A DNA stretch of 64,000 nt from Acidobacteriota bacterium (GTDB lineage: Bacteria > Acidobacteriota > Terriglobia > Terriglobales > Acidobacteriaceae). The notes below the pieces were generated by a model that saw nothing but the letters and a program-made list of their open reading frames with translations, did not search any database and was not told where the DNA came from. How positions within the stretch are numbered: position 1 is the stretch's first letter; the number at the start of each line of letters is the position of its first letter. Positions 36,049 through 46,191 of this stretch are shown here, in pieces. The translations under genes and the position numbers were made by a program. Location: assembly GCA_021846985.1 (NCBI GenBank), contig JAJZVX010000001.1:310001-374000 (forward strand), read 5' to 3'.

Positions 36049-36906
36049 ATGCCGACGGATACTTTGGGAGCAGCAGACTCGTCCATGCAAATGCCGATAG
36101 AGAAGAATTCCAGGCTCGGGGCGCCCGCAATGCGCCAAGGACAAGCAGGGCCGGAGAAATTCGCGCTGGTGATCCCAACTCTGCGCGAGGCACAGAACAT
36201 TGGCGGGCTAATCAGTGTGGTGCGCGCGGCCCTCGATCCGCTTGGCATTGTGTACGAGATTCTGGTGGTGGATGACGACAGCCGCGATGGAACGGCGGAA
36301 ATTGTTTCAGAGATGGGGGCCCGGGATCCCCGCGTTAAGCTGCATGTCAGGGTGGGAGAAAAGGGATTGTCCGGGGCGATTCTGCATGGCTGGGAGCAGA
36401 CGGACGCCCCGCTGGTTGGGGTGATGGACGCCGATCGGCAACACCCTCCGGAATTGCTGCCCCAACTGGTGACGGCGGTGATGAATGGCTGCGATCTGGC
36501 CATTGGCAGCCGCTACGTGGAAGGCGGGCAACTGGGCGGCTGGAATCCATTGCGTCGGCTGCTGTCATGGGCGGCCACGCGGGTCACCTGGCCGCTGCAG
36601 GCCGGTCACAGCCGGGTGAGGGATCCGATGTCGGGCTACTTCGTGGTGCGGCGCGCCTGCCTGGGCGGAGCGGAGTTCCAGAAGGCGGGCTTCAAGCTGC
36701 TCTTCGAGATTCTGGTGCGCGGGCAGTTCGGATCGATTGTGGAGATCCCCTACCAATTTGGGTTGCGCCAGAGCGGCTTGAGCAAGGCGAACATGCGGGT
36801 GGGGTGGGATTACGCGGTGTTGCTGGCGCGGCTCTATGCGGCCCGGTTCCTGCCGTGGCGGCGTAGCCGGGGCGCGCGAAGAGCGGCGGGCACTGAATCC
36901 CTATAA
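36049..36906 (+). CDS. Glycosyltransferase family 2, dolichol/polyprenol-phosphate mannosyltransferase-like
   Basis: FALVIPTLREAQNIGGLI; ILVVDDDSRDGTAEIV; GVMDADRQHPPELLPQLV; DPMSGYFVVRR. Confidence 0.9.
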   Translation: MPTDTLGAADSSMQMPIEKNSRLGAPAMRQGQAGPEKFALVIPTLREAQNIGGLISVVRAALDPLGIVYEILVVDDDSRDGTAEIVSEMGARDPRVKLHVRVGEKGLSGAILHGWEQTDAPLVGVMDADRQHPPELLPQLVTAVMNGCDLAIGSRYVEGGQLGGWNPLRRLLSWAATRVTWPLQAGHSRVRDPMSGYFVVRRACLGGAEFQKAGFKLLFEILVRGQFGSIVEIPYQFGLRQSGLSKANMRVGWDYAVLLARLYAARFLPWRRSRGARRAAGTESL

Positions 36907-37626
36907 AGCGGGCAGCAGCAAGCGAAGCAGCAGGAACGCCCCCACCCCCGCGAAGAAGACCAGCGCCATGCGAATGCCGGGCTCCCGGTTGACTTCAGGA
37001 ACCAGGTCGCTGGCTCCTACGTAAAGAGCGACGCCGGCCGAGACGGGCAAGCCGAAGACCAGCCAGCGCGGGACCAACTCGATGACCAGGACACCGGCGA
37101 GGGTGGCAACAGCGAGGGCAACGGCGGAATAGAAGGCCGTGGCGCGGCTGCGTCCGCTGGCCATCATGACAGAGGCCATAGTGAAGCCCTCGGGCGCCTT
37201 ATGGAGGAAGATGGCAAGGAAGATCAGCCAGCCCATCCGGTTGGATACGACGAATCCCGATCCGATGGCGATGCCGTCGAAGAGCGCATGCACGCTGAGG
37301 CCTCCCAGAACTGAGTAACCGGTGCGCGCCGAGACGAACTCGTCGTGGTGGGTTTCTTCGCCGTAATGGAAGTGGGAATTGATCGTGTGTTCGAGCAGAT
37401 GCACGATGCAATAGCCGGCCATGATGAGGATAGGGCCGAGCCTGGGGTTGATGCGCATGCCCTCAGGCGCCATTTCAAGCAGCGCTGTGGCCATCAGGAA
37501 GCCAGCTCCAAGCGCGACAAAGTAGCGCAGATAGCGCTCCACGCCGCGGGCGCGCACCAAGACCACCCCGCCGGCGATGTCGGCCAGCGCAGCGATGGTG
37601 CCCAGCACGATGGAGAGTTTTAGCAT
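36901..37626 (-). CDS. ZIP-family metal transporter
   Basis: LGGLSVHALFDGIAIGSGF; LHKAPEGFTMASVMM; multiple TMs; start at MLKLSIV. Confidence 0.87.
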   Translation of the reverse strand: MLKLSIVLGTIAALADIAGGVVLVRARGVERYLRYFVALGAGFLMATALLEMAPEGMRINPRLGPILIMAGYCIVHLLEHTINSHFHYGEETHHDEFVSARTGYSVLGGLSVHALFDGIAIGSGFVVSNRMGWLIFLAIFLHKAPEGFTMASVMMASGRSRATAFYSAVALAVATLAGVLVIELVPRWLVFGLPVSAGVALYVGASDLVPEVNREPGIRMALVFFAGVGAFLLLRLLLPAL

Positions 37627-37672
37627 TTCACCTTCGATCCGGTTTACTCGCTGTGGCGGCAAGCCTCAATTT

Positions 37673-38752
37673 CTAACCGCTATGCCTGATGTGCAAGACG
37701 TCGCCGTCCTGGACAATATATTCTTTGCCTTCCAGGCGCAGCGTTCCCTTGGCGCGCGCCGCCGCTTCTGAGCCGGCGGCCAGCAGGTTATCCCAGCGGA
37801 TGGTCTCGGCGCGAATGAAATGATGTTCGAGATCGGAATGGATGGCGCCGGCGGCTTGGGGCGCCTTTGAGCCCGCCGGCACCGTCCAGGCGCGGCACTC
37901 GTCCTCACCGGCGGTGAAAAAGCTGATCAACCCCAGTAACTCATAGCTCTTGCGAATGAGGCGCACCAGCCCGCTCTCATGCAGGCCATAGCTGGCCAGG
38001 AAATCCGCTGCTTCCTCGTCGTCCATCTCCGCCAGTTCCGCTTCCACCTTTCCGCAGATGGCGGTAGCGCCGGCGTTGGGCCGCCGGGCCACCTCGTCAA
38101 GCTTGAAGCGGGTGGCGGCGGCATCGAGATCGGCGCCGAGAGTGGAGCTTTCGCCGATATTGAGCGCGTAGAGGATGGGTTTTTGCGAGAGAAACATGAA
38201 CCCCCTGATGAGTTTCTTCTCCTCGGGCGTCATTTCCAACTCGCGCAGCGGCTGTTCTTTTTCAAGCGCGTCCTTAGAGCGCAATAGCAGGGCATGTTCG
38301 TGCTCCAAGTCAGTCGAACGTTGTTTCTTCAGATCCTTTTCGAGCCGCTCAAGACGTTTCTCAATCTGGGTCAGATCGCTGACCATCATGTCGAACTCGA
38401 CATTTTTGATGTCGCGCAGCGGATCGATGGGGCCGACGTGCGGAATGGCCTCCTCTTCAAAGGCGCGCAGGACGTGGATGAGCGCATCGACCTGGCGCAA
38501 ACTGGCCAGATACGCGGACTCCTTCAGCGCCTCCTGCCCGATGGCGGCGACATCGACGTACTCTACCGTGGCGTAGGTAGTTTTTTGGGGTGAGTAGAGC
38601 GCCGAAAGCTTATCGAGGCGCTGGTCCGGCACGCGGGCGACGCCAATGTGCGCCTCGCGCGAGTGACTGTGCTGATCAAGCCTGGCGCGGGTGAGGATTT
38701 TGAACAGCGATGTCTTGCCCACCTGCGGCAGGCCGATAATTCCAGTCTTCAT
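37673..38752 (-). CDS. ychF: Redox-regulated ATPase YchF (Obg family)
   Basis: MKTGIIGLPQVGKTSLFKILT; PDQRLDKLSALYSPQKTTYATVEYVDVA; LISFFTAGEDECRAWTV; ILSRTA-type TGS end. Confidence 0.93.
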   Translation of the reverse strand: MKTGIIGLPQVGKTSLFKILTRARLDQHSHSREAHIGVARVPDQRLDKLSALYSPQKTTYATVEYVDVAAIGQEALKESAYLASLRQVDALIHVLRAFEEEAIPHVGPIDPLRDIKNVEFDMMVSDLTQIEKRLERLEKDLKKQRSTDLEHEHALLLRSKDALEKEQPLRELEMTPEEKKLIRGFMFLSQKPILYALNIGESSTLGADLDAAATRFKLDEVARRPNAGATAICGKVEAELAEMDDEEAADFLASYGLHESGLVRLIRKSYELLGLISFFTAGEDECRAWTVPAGSKAPQAAGAIHSDLEHHFIRAETIRWDNLLAAGSEAAARAKGTLRLEGKEYIVQDGDVLHIRHSG

Positions 38753-38861
38753 ATCGATTCCACGAGGCCCGCACGGAGCGAAGCGCGCACACGAGAGCCA
38801 CTACGATGATACAGGAACGGCAAGGCGCCCATGCCAAGGTGCGGCGGACGCGGCGTGCGGG

Positions 38862-39353
38862 TCAGGAGCGATCGGCTTCTGCCCTGGCGACGAGAACAAC
38901 CGATGCGACACCGAGCAGGAGGATGGTTTCCTCGACATGCTCGCTGCGGCTATGGAGGCGTTCAAAGTTTTCGCGATAGGGGTTGGCGGCGTTGGCTGCG
39001 TCGATGACGCCCCCCGCCGCGATGCGGTCTCGCTCCATGGCGGGGATGATTCCGAACTGCGCATAGAGCGTCAGGACCATCATCACCAAGACCAGCCCCA
39101 TGGGTATGAGCACCGTGCGCGGCTTATAGATGCCCAGGGCAGGCGCCAGCGCCAGCAGCGCCATGGCCACCATGCCCGAAACCAAGCCCATGCCGTGCAG
39201 GATGGCGAGCAACTGACGCACGATCATGCCGGCGGTGTGCGTATCGGGCCGGAGGATGTTGAAAGCGACGGCGGCCGTAACGGGGAAAAACACCTCGGCG
39301 CCTAGCCAGACCATGAGCGACAGGTAGAGAAGCGCGCGCAGGAAAGTCTTCAT
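38862..39353 (-). CDS. DUF4149-type membrane protein
   Basis: LMVWLGAEVFFPVTAAVAFNIL plus four hydrophobic segments. Confidence 0.6.
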   Translation of the reverse strand: MKTFLRALLYLSLMVWLGAEVFFPVTAAVAFNILRPDTHTAGMIVRQLLAILHGMGLVSGMVAMALLALAPALGIYKPRTVLIPMGLVLVMMVLTLYAQFGIIPAMERDRIAAGGVIDAANAANPYRENFERLHSRSEHVEETILLLGVASVVLVARAEADRS

Positions 39354-39427
39354 GGGGCAAGGATACATGGGCAGGATGGCGGGCGGGCGATTACCTTACC
39401 CGCCCCCGCAGAGGCGCGCAGCCGGTT

Positions 39428-40684
39428 CTACGGTTTGCGTTTTTGCGCGTGCTTCAACACGGTTTCAATTGCGGATTTGACCTGGTCATATTCAACCTGC
39501 GAAATTTTGCCGGCGACGCGGTCGCTTTCGAACGCGAAGATGGCCTCCTTGAGGGCGGTCATGAGCGGATCAGCCTGCGCAGCGGGCGCGGCGGCGGGCC
39601 GGAAGGCGGGCATCGGGAGAGAGGCGGCAGCCGCGGCCGGCGCATCCACGGGTTTGCGCAGGAGGAAGGCAGCCGCGGCCGCCAGCAGCAGGGCCAGGCC
39701 ACCCAGGATCCACCACTTGTATTTGCTGAGCGGATCGGGCGTGTTGATGGGCGCGCCGATGCCTCCGCCGGGCTGGCCGCCGGCGGCCGTTTCTCCCTGC
39801 TGACCGGTCGAGCCATTCTGTTGCCCGCTCGGGATGGAACCGGTGCCGGAGACGGAGTAGTCGATTACCTGTCCAGCCTGGACGTTTTTGGCGATAAAGG
39901 TGGAGACGCCGGCATCTCCCTGGACGCTGTGGAAGCTGGTTGCGGAGCCGGACTTGAGAGTCATGCTCAAGGGCAGGAGCACGGCGACGTTTTCCGCAGG
40001 CAGGGTGAGCACCGATTTGAAGCTGTAGCTGCCGGCGCTATAAGGTACGGTGTAACTGACTTCAAAGAGGGTGTCTTTTTCGCCCTGGTCGGGCTCGATG
40101 GGGAAGTTATAAGAGTAATGACCCTTGGGGCCATCGGGATCGAGATGGATGGAGGTGGGCAATCCGCTGGGCCGTTGCGCCTGGGCGGCGTTGACGACGG
40201 CTTCTGGTGGCAGGACGATGGAAAAGCTGCGCTTGCTCCACTGGGTGACGGGCGGCGAACTGGTGTTATGAACGAAATAGCGCTCCATGACTTCGAGCTG
40301 GCTGCTATCGGCCTGACACTCGATCACATCGGCCTCGATGGAGACGCCATTGACCTTGCCGGCAACATCGTAAACGGAGATGTCGCCCGGACCGCCGTTG
40401 CGCGGAGCGGCGATGAAGTAACCTGCGCCCTGGTGGGTGACACGGATGAGGTAAGGGCCGCTGCCGGGCATGGCCAGCGCGTAGTGGCCGTGGGCGTCGG
40501 TTGAGGCTTTGGCCACCTCAGCCATGGAAGACTGCACGTCAAGTAGCGCGATGGAATCGCCGGCGGCGGGCTTGCCGGAGGTTTTATTGGTTACCGTGCC
40601 GGTGACGGTTGCGGCCTGGGCCAGCATGCCCGCGGAAAGCAGGCACAGAAGAGTGAAGCGAAGGAAGGTCTGCATCGATCTCAT
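39428..40684 (-). CDS. Carboxypeptidase-regulatory-like domain membrane protein with C-terminal helical hairpin
   Basis: Signal peptide; ATVTGTVTNKTSGKPAAGDSIALLDVQ; C-terminal TM WWILGGLALLLAAAAAFLL; C-term helical ADPLMTALKEAIFAFESDRVAGKISQVEYDQVKSAIETVLKHA. Confidence 0.75.
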   Translation of the reverse strand: MRSMQTFLRFTLLCLLSAGMLAQAATVTGTVTNKTSGKPAAGDSIALLDVQSSMAEVAKASTDAHGHYALAMPGSGPYLIRVTHQGAGYFIAAPRNGGPGDISVYDVAGKVNGVSIEADVIECQADSSQLEVMERYFVHNTSSPPVTQWSKRSFSIVLPPEAVVNAAQAQRPSGLPTSIHLDPDGPKGHYSYNFPIEPDQGEKDTLFEVSYTVPYSAGSYSFKSVLTLPAENVAVLLPLSMTLKSGSATSFHSVQGDAGVSTFIAKNVQAGQVIDYSVSGTGSIPSGQQNGSTGQQGETAAGGQPGGGIGAPINTPDPLSKYKWWILGGLALLLAAAAAFLLRKPVDAPAAAAASLPMPAFRPAAAPAAQADPLMTALKEAIFAFESDRVAGKISQVEYDQVKSAIETVLKHAQKRKP

Positions 40685-40928
40685 GGGGGTGTGGAAAAAC
40701 TCGGATCCTTTCGGGTTCAGGTTGGATGGCAGCATGCGGGCCGCGATGGGGATGCGGGCGAAGGGCACAAAGCTGCTTGAATTTTAAGAATACGTTGGTT
40801 GCCGGGTGTCATACAAGAACAAGACCACGATCTGGATGCGAGATGTGGGATGCAACCGGAGCTGCTGAAAGCAGACGAAGCGGCGGCCGAACGACAGTTT
40901 GTTGTGAGGATGAGCATCGGACATCGCC

Positions 40929-41207
40929 TTATGCCTTCTGCAGGGTCTCGATCTGGGCGAGGATGCGGGCCGTCTCGTCTTCCATCAGCGATCTTTGTGC
41001 CTGGTAGTCCTCTTCAGGATATTTGCCGGCGCGGTATTCGAAGTTCAGATCGCGGAGGTTGTCGTAGAGCTGCTCTTTCCGCTCCAGAAGGTAGTCGATG
41101 CGCGTTTTCTCGCGCTGGCTGGCGGAGTTTTTCTCGGGCCAAAAGGTGTAGAGGAAGAGGACCAGGCCGAGAAAGGCGCCGAGGATGAGCCCCAGGGATT
41201 GAGTCAT
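40929..41207 (-). CDS. CcmI-like small membrane protein, copy 2
   Basis: TFWPEKNSASQREKTRIDYLLERKEQLYDNLRDLNFEYRAGKYPEEDYQAQRSLMEDE; paralogue of 13791-14075. Confidence 0.75.
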   Translation of the reverse strand: MTQSLGLILGAFLGLVLFLYTFWPEKNSASQREKTRIDYLLERKEQLYDNLRDLNFEYRAGKYPEEDYQAQRSLMEDETARILAQIETLQKA

Positions 41208-41210
41208 GAT

Positions 41211-41711
41211 CTAAAAGCCTCCATTATTTACCGAGCCGGTTTCGCGGCGGATTTTTTCGCGCAAGGCAAGAGTGGCCGGGTCGTTGTGGAGCACGGCGGG
41301 GGCGGATTGTCCGGCGGACCAGCGGCGGACGAGGAGAATCACGCCGAGGAGAGCGGCGGCAAAGACGGCGAAGGGGGCAATCCAGGCAATGAGGTCAAAG
41401 CCCTTTGCCGGAGGCGCGGCGAGTACGATGGCGCCGTACTTGGCCGAGAATGCGGCGAAGATCTGCTGGTTGGTTTGGCCCGCGGCAATGGCGGCGCTCA
41501 GTTCGTTGCGTTCGCGTGTGGATTCGGTGCAGCCGACATGATTGCACTCGCCGAGCAACTGGGCGCAGCCGCAGGTGCACATCAGCCGGTGGCTCAGATC
41601 GTTGAAGCGCGCGCCGGCAGTGGTGGCGCCCATCGAGAAGCAGACCGCAACGGCCAGCGCCAGGGCCTGGCATGCCCTCATCCAGAAAACGGCAGCTTGG
41701 GAGCGATTCAT
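41211..41711 (-). CDS. ccmH: Cytochrome c biogenesis protein CcmH, copy 2
   Basis: SHRLMCTCGCAQLLGECNHVGCTES; overlaps ccmF by 4 bp; start MNRSQAAVF. Confidence 0.85.
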   Translation of the reverse strand: MNRSQAAVFWMRACQALALAVAVCFSMGATTAGARFNDLSHRLMCTCGCAQLLGECNHVGCTESTRERNELSAAIAAGQTNQQIFAAFSAKYGAIVLAAPPAKGFDLIAWIAPFAVFAAALLGVILLVRRWSAGQSAPAVLHNDPATLALREKIRRETGSVNNGGF

Positions 41712-43726
41712 GCCTGGCCTCCTTTCAGAGCGGCAGGTTTCTGACTGGGCATCAGAGCGATGACGGTGCCGAGGCACATCAGCGCAACGCCGGCCCAAAT
41801 CCAACTGACGAGCGGATTGAGAAAGGCCTTGATGATGGGCTGTCCGGTGTCGGGGTTGGCGCCTTCGTAGACCACATAGAGATCCCATCCCGGAACGGAG
41901 TGAATGGCCACCATGGTTTGGGGCTGCTGGCTGGCCGTGTAGACGCGTTTTTCCGGGTTCATCTGAAACGCGCGCTTCCCGTCCCGGTAGACGTCGAGCA
42001 TGGCGTACTCGGAGTCGTAGTTGGGATTGGCGTCCTGGGTAAAGCCGGTGCACACCAGGGTGTAGGGGCCGATGGGCATCTTGGAGCCGAGCGCCAGTTC
42101 CTGCTCCTGGCTGCGATTGAAGGCCGCTCCGGCCAGTCCGACGACTACGATAACCACGCCGACATGGACGATGTAGCCGCCATAACGGCGGGTATTGCGG
42201 CGGATCAAGGCGAAGATGGAGACGAAGAGGTTGCCGCCGGTTTGCCGGGAGATGACTTTGGCGCCGCGGAGGAATTCCACCACCACGGCGGTGACCACGG
42301 CGGCGGCGAGGACAAAGGCGACCAGCGCGTAAAAGTCACCACGGTCGAATGTGCCGTTGTTCCAGGGGCGGATGCCGGCGGCAAGACAACCGATGACCGT
42401 TAGCCAGAGAACCACGACCGGCGCCACGAAGTTGCGGCGGATGCTCCTGAAGGACGAGGCGCGCCACGGCAGCAGGGGCCCCACGCCGGTGAGAAAGATC
42501 AGAAAGAGTCCGATGGGCACGGCCACGCGGTTAAAGAAGGGCGCTCCGACGGTGACTTTACTGCCCTGGACGAACTCGCTGAGGATGGGGAAGAGCGTGC
42601 CCCAGAGGATGACGAAGCAGGCCGTGAGCAAAACCAGATTGTTGAAGAGGAAGCTGGATTCGCGGCTGACGAGGGATTCGAGCTGGCGTTCGCTCTCCAG
42701 GTGCCGATGCTGAAGGATGTAGGTGAAGATGCAGACGGCAAGCACCAGCAACATGAAGACCAGAAACCAGTTGCCGATGGAGGACTCAGCAAAGGCATGG
42801 ACGGAGCTGACCAAGCCTCCACGGGTGAGCGTGGTGCCCAGCAGAGTGAGCAGGAAGGTGGAGAAGATGAGCCAGATGTTCCAGCTTTTCATCATGCCCC
42901 GTTTTTCCTGCATCATGACAGAGTGGAGAAAGGCGGTGCCGGTGAGCCATGGCATCAGACTGGCATTTTCCACCGGATCCCATCCCCAGTAGCCGCCCCA
43001 GCCGAGCACGGCGTAGGCCCAGTGCATACCAAGAAAGATGCCGAGGGTGAGGAAGAGCCAGGTGACCATGGTCCAGACGCGGGTGATTTTGATCCATCTC
43101 TCGCCGGGGTAGCGCATCATGAGGGCGCCGAGGGCGAAGGCGAAGGGGACGGAGAAGCCGACATAGCCGAGGTAGAGCAGGGGCGGATGGATGACCATCT
43201 CCGGGTACTGGAGCAGGGGATTGAGGCCGAATCCATCCTGCGGGACCGCGCCCTGCGTAAGCGCAAAGGGAGGCGCGGCGAAGACGAGGATAGCGAGGAA
43301 GAAGACCTGCACCGCGGCGATAATGGTTCCCGCGTAGGCGTAGAGCTTGACGTCGGTTTTGTGCCGGAGGCGGAGGATGAAGCCGAAGGTACCGAGCAGC
43401 CACGCCCAGAGGAGCAGCGAGCCTTCCTGGCCGCTCCAGAGGGCGGCGAATTTGTAGGCCGCGGGCAGGTCGCGGTTGGAGTGCTCGAGGATGTAGGTGA
43501 TGGAAAAATCGTTGGCAAAGACCGACCAGATGAGCGCAAAAGCGGCAGCGGAGACGGCCACAAAGCCGGCAATGCCGGCGCGGCGGGCGGTGTCGGCAAG
43601 ACGCTCGGGCGCAATGCGCGAAGACTGGCCCGTGGCGAGAAGCCGGAGGGCCACCGCCCCGGCCAGAAGGTTATAGGCTGCGAGCGCCAGCGCAATAAGA
43701 AGAGCCAGACTTCCGAAGGTCGCCAC
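41708..43726 (-). CDS. ccmF: Cytochrome c heme lyase CcmF, copy 2
   Basis: 672 aa; WGGYWGWDPVENASLMPWLTGTAFLHSVMMQEKRGMMKSWN; collinear with 14566-16644. Confidence 0.95.
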   Translation of the reverse strand: MATFGSLALLIALALAAYNLLAGAVALRLLATGQSSRIAPERLADTARRAGIAGFVAVSAAAFALIWSVFANDFSITYILEHSNRDLPAAYKFAALWSGQEGSLLLWAWLLGTFGFILRLRHKTDVKLYAYAGTIIAAVQVFFLAILVFAAPPFALTQGAVPQDGFGLNPLLQYPEMVIHPPLLYLGYVGFSVPFAFALGALMMRYPGERWIKITRVWTMVTWLFLTLGIFLGMHWAYAVLGWGGYWGWDPVENASLMPWLTGTAFLHSVMMQEKRGMMKSWNIWLIFSTFLLTLLGTTLTRGGLVSSVHAFAESSIGNWFLVFMLLVLAVCIFTYILQHRHLESERQLESLVSRESSFLFNNLVLLTACFVILWGTLFPILSEFVQGSKVTVGAPFFNRVAVPIGLFLIFLTGVGPLLPWRASSFRSIRRNFVAPVVVLWLTVIGCLAAGIRPWNNGTFDRGDFYALVAFVLAAAVVTAVVVEFLRGAKVISRQTGGNLFVSIFALIRRNTRRYGGYIVHVGVVIVVVGLAGAAFNRSQEQELALGSKMPIGPYTLVCTGFTQDANPNYDSEYAMLDVYRDGKRAFQMNPEKRVYTASQQPQTMVAIHSVPGWDLYVVYEGANPDTGQPIIKAFLNPLVSWIWAGVALMCLGTVIALMPSQKPAALKGGQA

Positions 43727-43902
43727 TCAGGGTTCTCCCGTCGCATTCGATTGAAGCCGCTCCATCTGCCCTCAACAGCGCGTGCCTTGCAGGGAAGATT
43801 CGGGGAAGCGCTCCGGGTTTCCACGGCGTATTTCGCCCATGGACGGGGAGCCAGGCGGCTTCTCGACAGGTTCATTTTCTATCCTCGGGTCTCGTTTGAC
43901 CT

Positions 43903-43918
43903 GTGATCTATCTCACAC
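43903..43918. promoter_or_regulatory. CRP/FNR-superfamily-type palindrome TGTGA-TCTATC-TCACA upstream of ccmF copy 2
   Basis: Exact TGTGA-N6-TCACA in an intergenic region, 177 bp upstream of the ccmF start codon. Confidence 0.65.
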
Positions 43919-44078
43919 GCCAAAAGGGGGAAAGAAACCGCGTTCGCAACGAATTTTCAAGCGAGAATTCGGGCTGCGAGGCTTTGTGCTCTTGCGATCA
44001 TGCGCTTGGCAGGGAGGGATAATTTCACTATTGGAGCAGGCATTGCATTAGTTAACGCCATCGTCCAGACGCCGCAAC

Positions 44079-46076
44079 TTAGCCGAAGAGAAACTCTTTG
44101 TCACGCAGGTCTTTGATGGTGTCGCGGAGTTTGGCGGCTTTTTCGAATTCAAAGCGCTTCGCGCTCTCACGCATCTCCGATTCGAGCTTGGAAATATAGG
44201 CGTCGAGCTCTTCCTGCGACTTGAACTCAGGGATGTCGGCCGTGTCTTCCTCGGCAATCTCGCCGTACTCGGCCTTGAGGATGTGCGCAAGGCCCATATC
44301 GACGTGGCTGACGATGGATTGCGGAGTGATGCCGTTTTCCTCGTTATAGGCCTTCTGGATGGCGCGGCGGCGGTCGGTTTCGTCGATGGCGCGGCGCATG
44401 GAGTCGGTGACGGTGTCGGCGTAGAGAATGGCGCGGCCCTGGGCATGACGAGCGGCACGGCCCATGGTCTGGATGAGCGAGCCGGAGGAGCGCAGGAAGC
44501 CCTCCTTGTCGGCATCGAGGATGGCGACGAGGGAGACCTCGGGCAGGTCGAGGCCTTCACGCAGCAGGTTGATGCCGATAAGGACGTCAAACTCGCCTCT
44601 GCGCAGGCCGGCGAGGAGCTTGACGCGCTCGAGAGTCTCGATCTCGGAGTGCATGTAGCGGCAGCGCACACCCACTTCCGTGTAGTAGCCGGCCAGGTCT
44701 TCGGCCATGCGCTTGGTAAGGGTGGTGACGAGGACGCGCTCGTTGCGTTGGGCACGGTCGCGGATTTCGGCGAGGAGGTCGTCGATCTGGCCCTTGACGG
44801 GGCGGATCTCCACTTGCGGATCGACGAGGCCGGTGGGACGGATAACCTGCTCGATGACGACGCCGGCCGAGCGGGTGAGCTCGTAGGGACCAGGCGTGGC
44901 GGAGACGTAGATGGTCTGGTGGACGCGGTTTTCGAACTCGTCGAAGGTGAGGGGGCGGTTGTCCATGGCCGAGGGCAGACGAAAGCCGTAATCGACGAGG
45001 GTCTGCTTGCGGCTGCGGTCGCCGTGCCACATGCCATGGACCTGGGGAATGGTGGCATGGCTCTCGTCGACGAAGAGCAGGAAGTCGCGGGGGAAGTAGT
45101 CGAGGAGGGTCGGCGGAGGCTCGCCGGGCAGGCGTCCGGAGAAGTGGCGGGAGTAGTTCTCAATGCCGTGGCAGTAGCCCATGGATTTGATCATTTCGAG
45201 ATCGAAGCGGGTGCGCTGGTGGACACGCTGGGCCTCGACCATGCGGCCCTCCGATTCGAGGCGGGCGACCCATTCGTTGAGCTCGGCGGTGATGGATTCG
45301 ATGGCCTCGGTCTTGCGCTCAGGCTGCACCACGTAGTGGCTTTTGGGATAGATGGGCAGGCGTGAGTATTTCTGCTTGACGGTGCCGAAGAGGGGATCGA
45401 TTTGCGCGAGGGATTCGATCTCGTCACCGAACATCTCGATGCGGTAGGCGCACTCATCGTAGGTGGGGAAGACCTCAATCAGGTCGCCGCGGACGCGGAA
45501 GACGCCGCGGCGAAAGTCGGTGTCGTTGCGTTCGTAAAGGATTTCGACAAGCCGGCGCGTGATGTCTTTGCGGCTGATGCGCTGGCCTTTTTCCAGCAGC
45601 AGCAGCATGCCAAAATAGGCCTCGGGCGAGCCCAGGCCGTAGATGCAACTGACGGAGCTGACGATGATGGAGTCGCGGCGCTCGAAGAGCGAGCGGGTGG
45701 CGGAGAGGCGCAGCTTGTCGAGCTCGTCGTTGATGGTGGCTTCTTTTTCGATGTAGAGGTCGCCAGCGGGGATGTAGGCTTCGGGTTGGTAATAGTCGTA
45801 GTAACTGACGAAGTATTCGACGGCGTTGGAGGGGAAGAACTGCTTGAACTCGTGGTAGAGCTGGGCGGCGAGAGTCTTGTTGTGAGCCAGAATGAGGGCG
45901 GGCCGGTTGCAGCTCTCAATGACTTTGGCCATGGTGAAGGTTTTGCCGGAGCCGGTGACGCCGAGCAGAACCTGGTGCTGCTCGCCCGCGGCCAGGCCTT
46001 GGACGAGCTCATGGATGGCGCGCGGCTGGTCGCCTTTGGGTTGATAGCTGGTGACCAGTTGAAAGTCCATGGGCAA
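44079..46076 (-). CDS. uvrB: Excinuclease ABC subunit B
   Basis: [75 protein letters not shown]-terminal UVR motif. Confidence 0.97.
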   Translation of the reverse strand: MPMDFQLVTSYQPKGDQPRAIHELVQGLAAGEQHQVLLGVTGSGKTFTMAKVIESCNRPALILAHNKTLAAQLYHEFKQFFPSNAVEYFVSYYDYYQPEAYIPAGDLYIEKEATINDELDKLRLSATRSLFERRDSIIVSSVSCIYGLGSPEAYFGMLLLLEKGQRISRKDITRRLVEILYERNDTDFRRGVFRVRGDLIEVFPTYDECAYRIEMFGDEIESLAQIDPLFGTVKQKYSRLPIYPKSHYVVQPERKTEAIESITAELNEWVARLESEGRMVEAQRVHQRTRFDLEMIKSMGYCHGIENYSRHFSGRLPGEPPPTLLDYFPRDFLLFVDESHATIPQVHGMWHGDRSRKQTLVDYGFRLPSAMDNRPLTFDEFENRVHQTIYVSATPGPYELTRSAGVVIEQVIRPTGLVDPQVEIRPVKGQIDDLLAEIRDRAQRNERVLVTTLTKRMAEDLAGYYTEVGVRCRYMHSEIETLERVKLLAGLRRGEFDVLIGINLLREGLDLPEVSLVAILDADKEGFLRSSGSLIQTMGRAARHAQGRAILYADTVTDSMRRAIDETDRRRAIQKAYNEENGITPQSIVSHVDMGLAHILKAEYGEIAEEDTADIPEFKSQEELDAYISKLESEMRESAKRFEFEKAAKLRDTIKDLRDKEFLFG

Positions 46077-46191
46077 ATTATACGATGCATGGCGAAGACG
46101 TGGCGAAGATAAGGTGCGGCCAGTTCTCGATTTATCGACGGGCCAAGAGCGATTTGTCCCGCCGGAACAAAGGGCTTGCTACACTGAGGCC

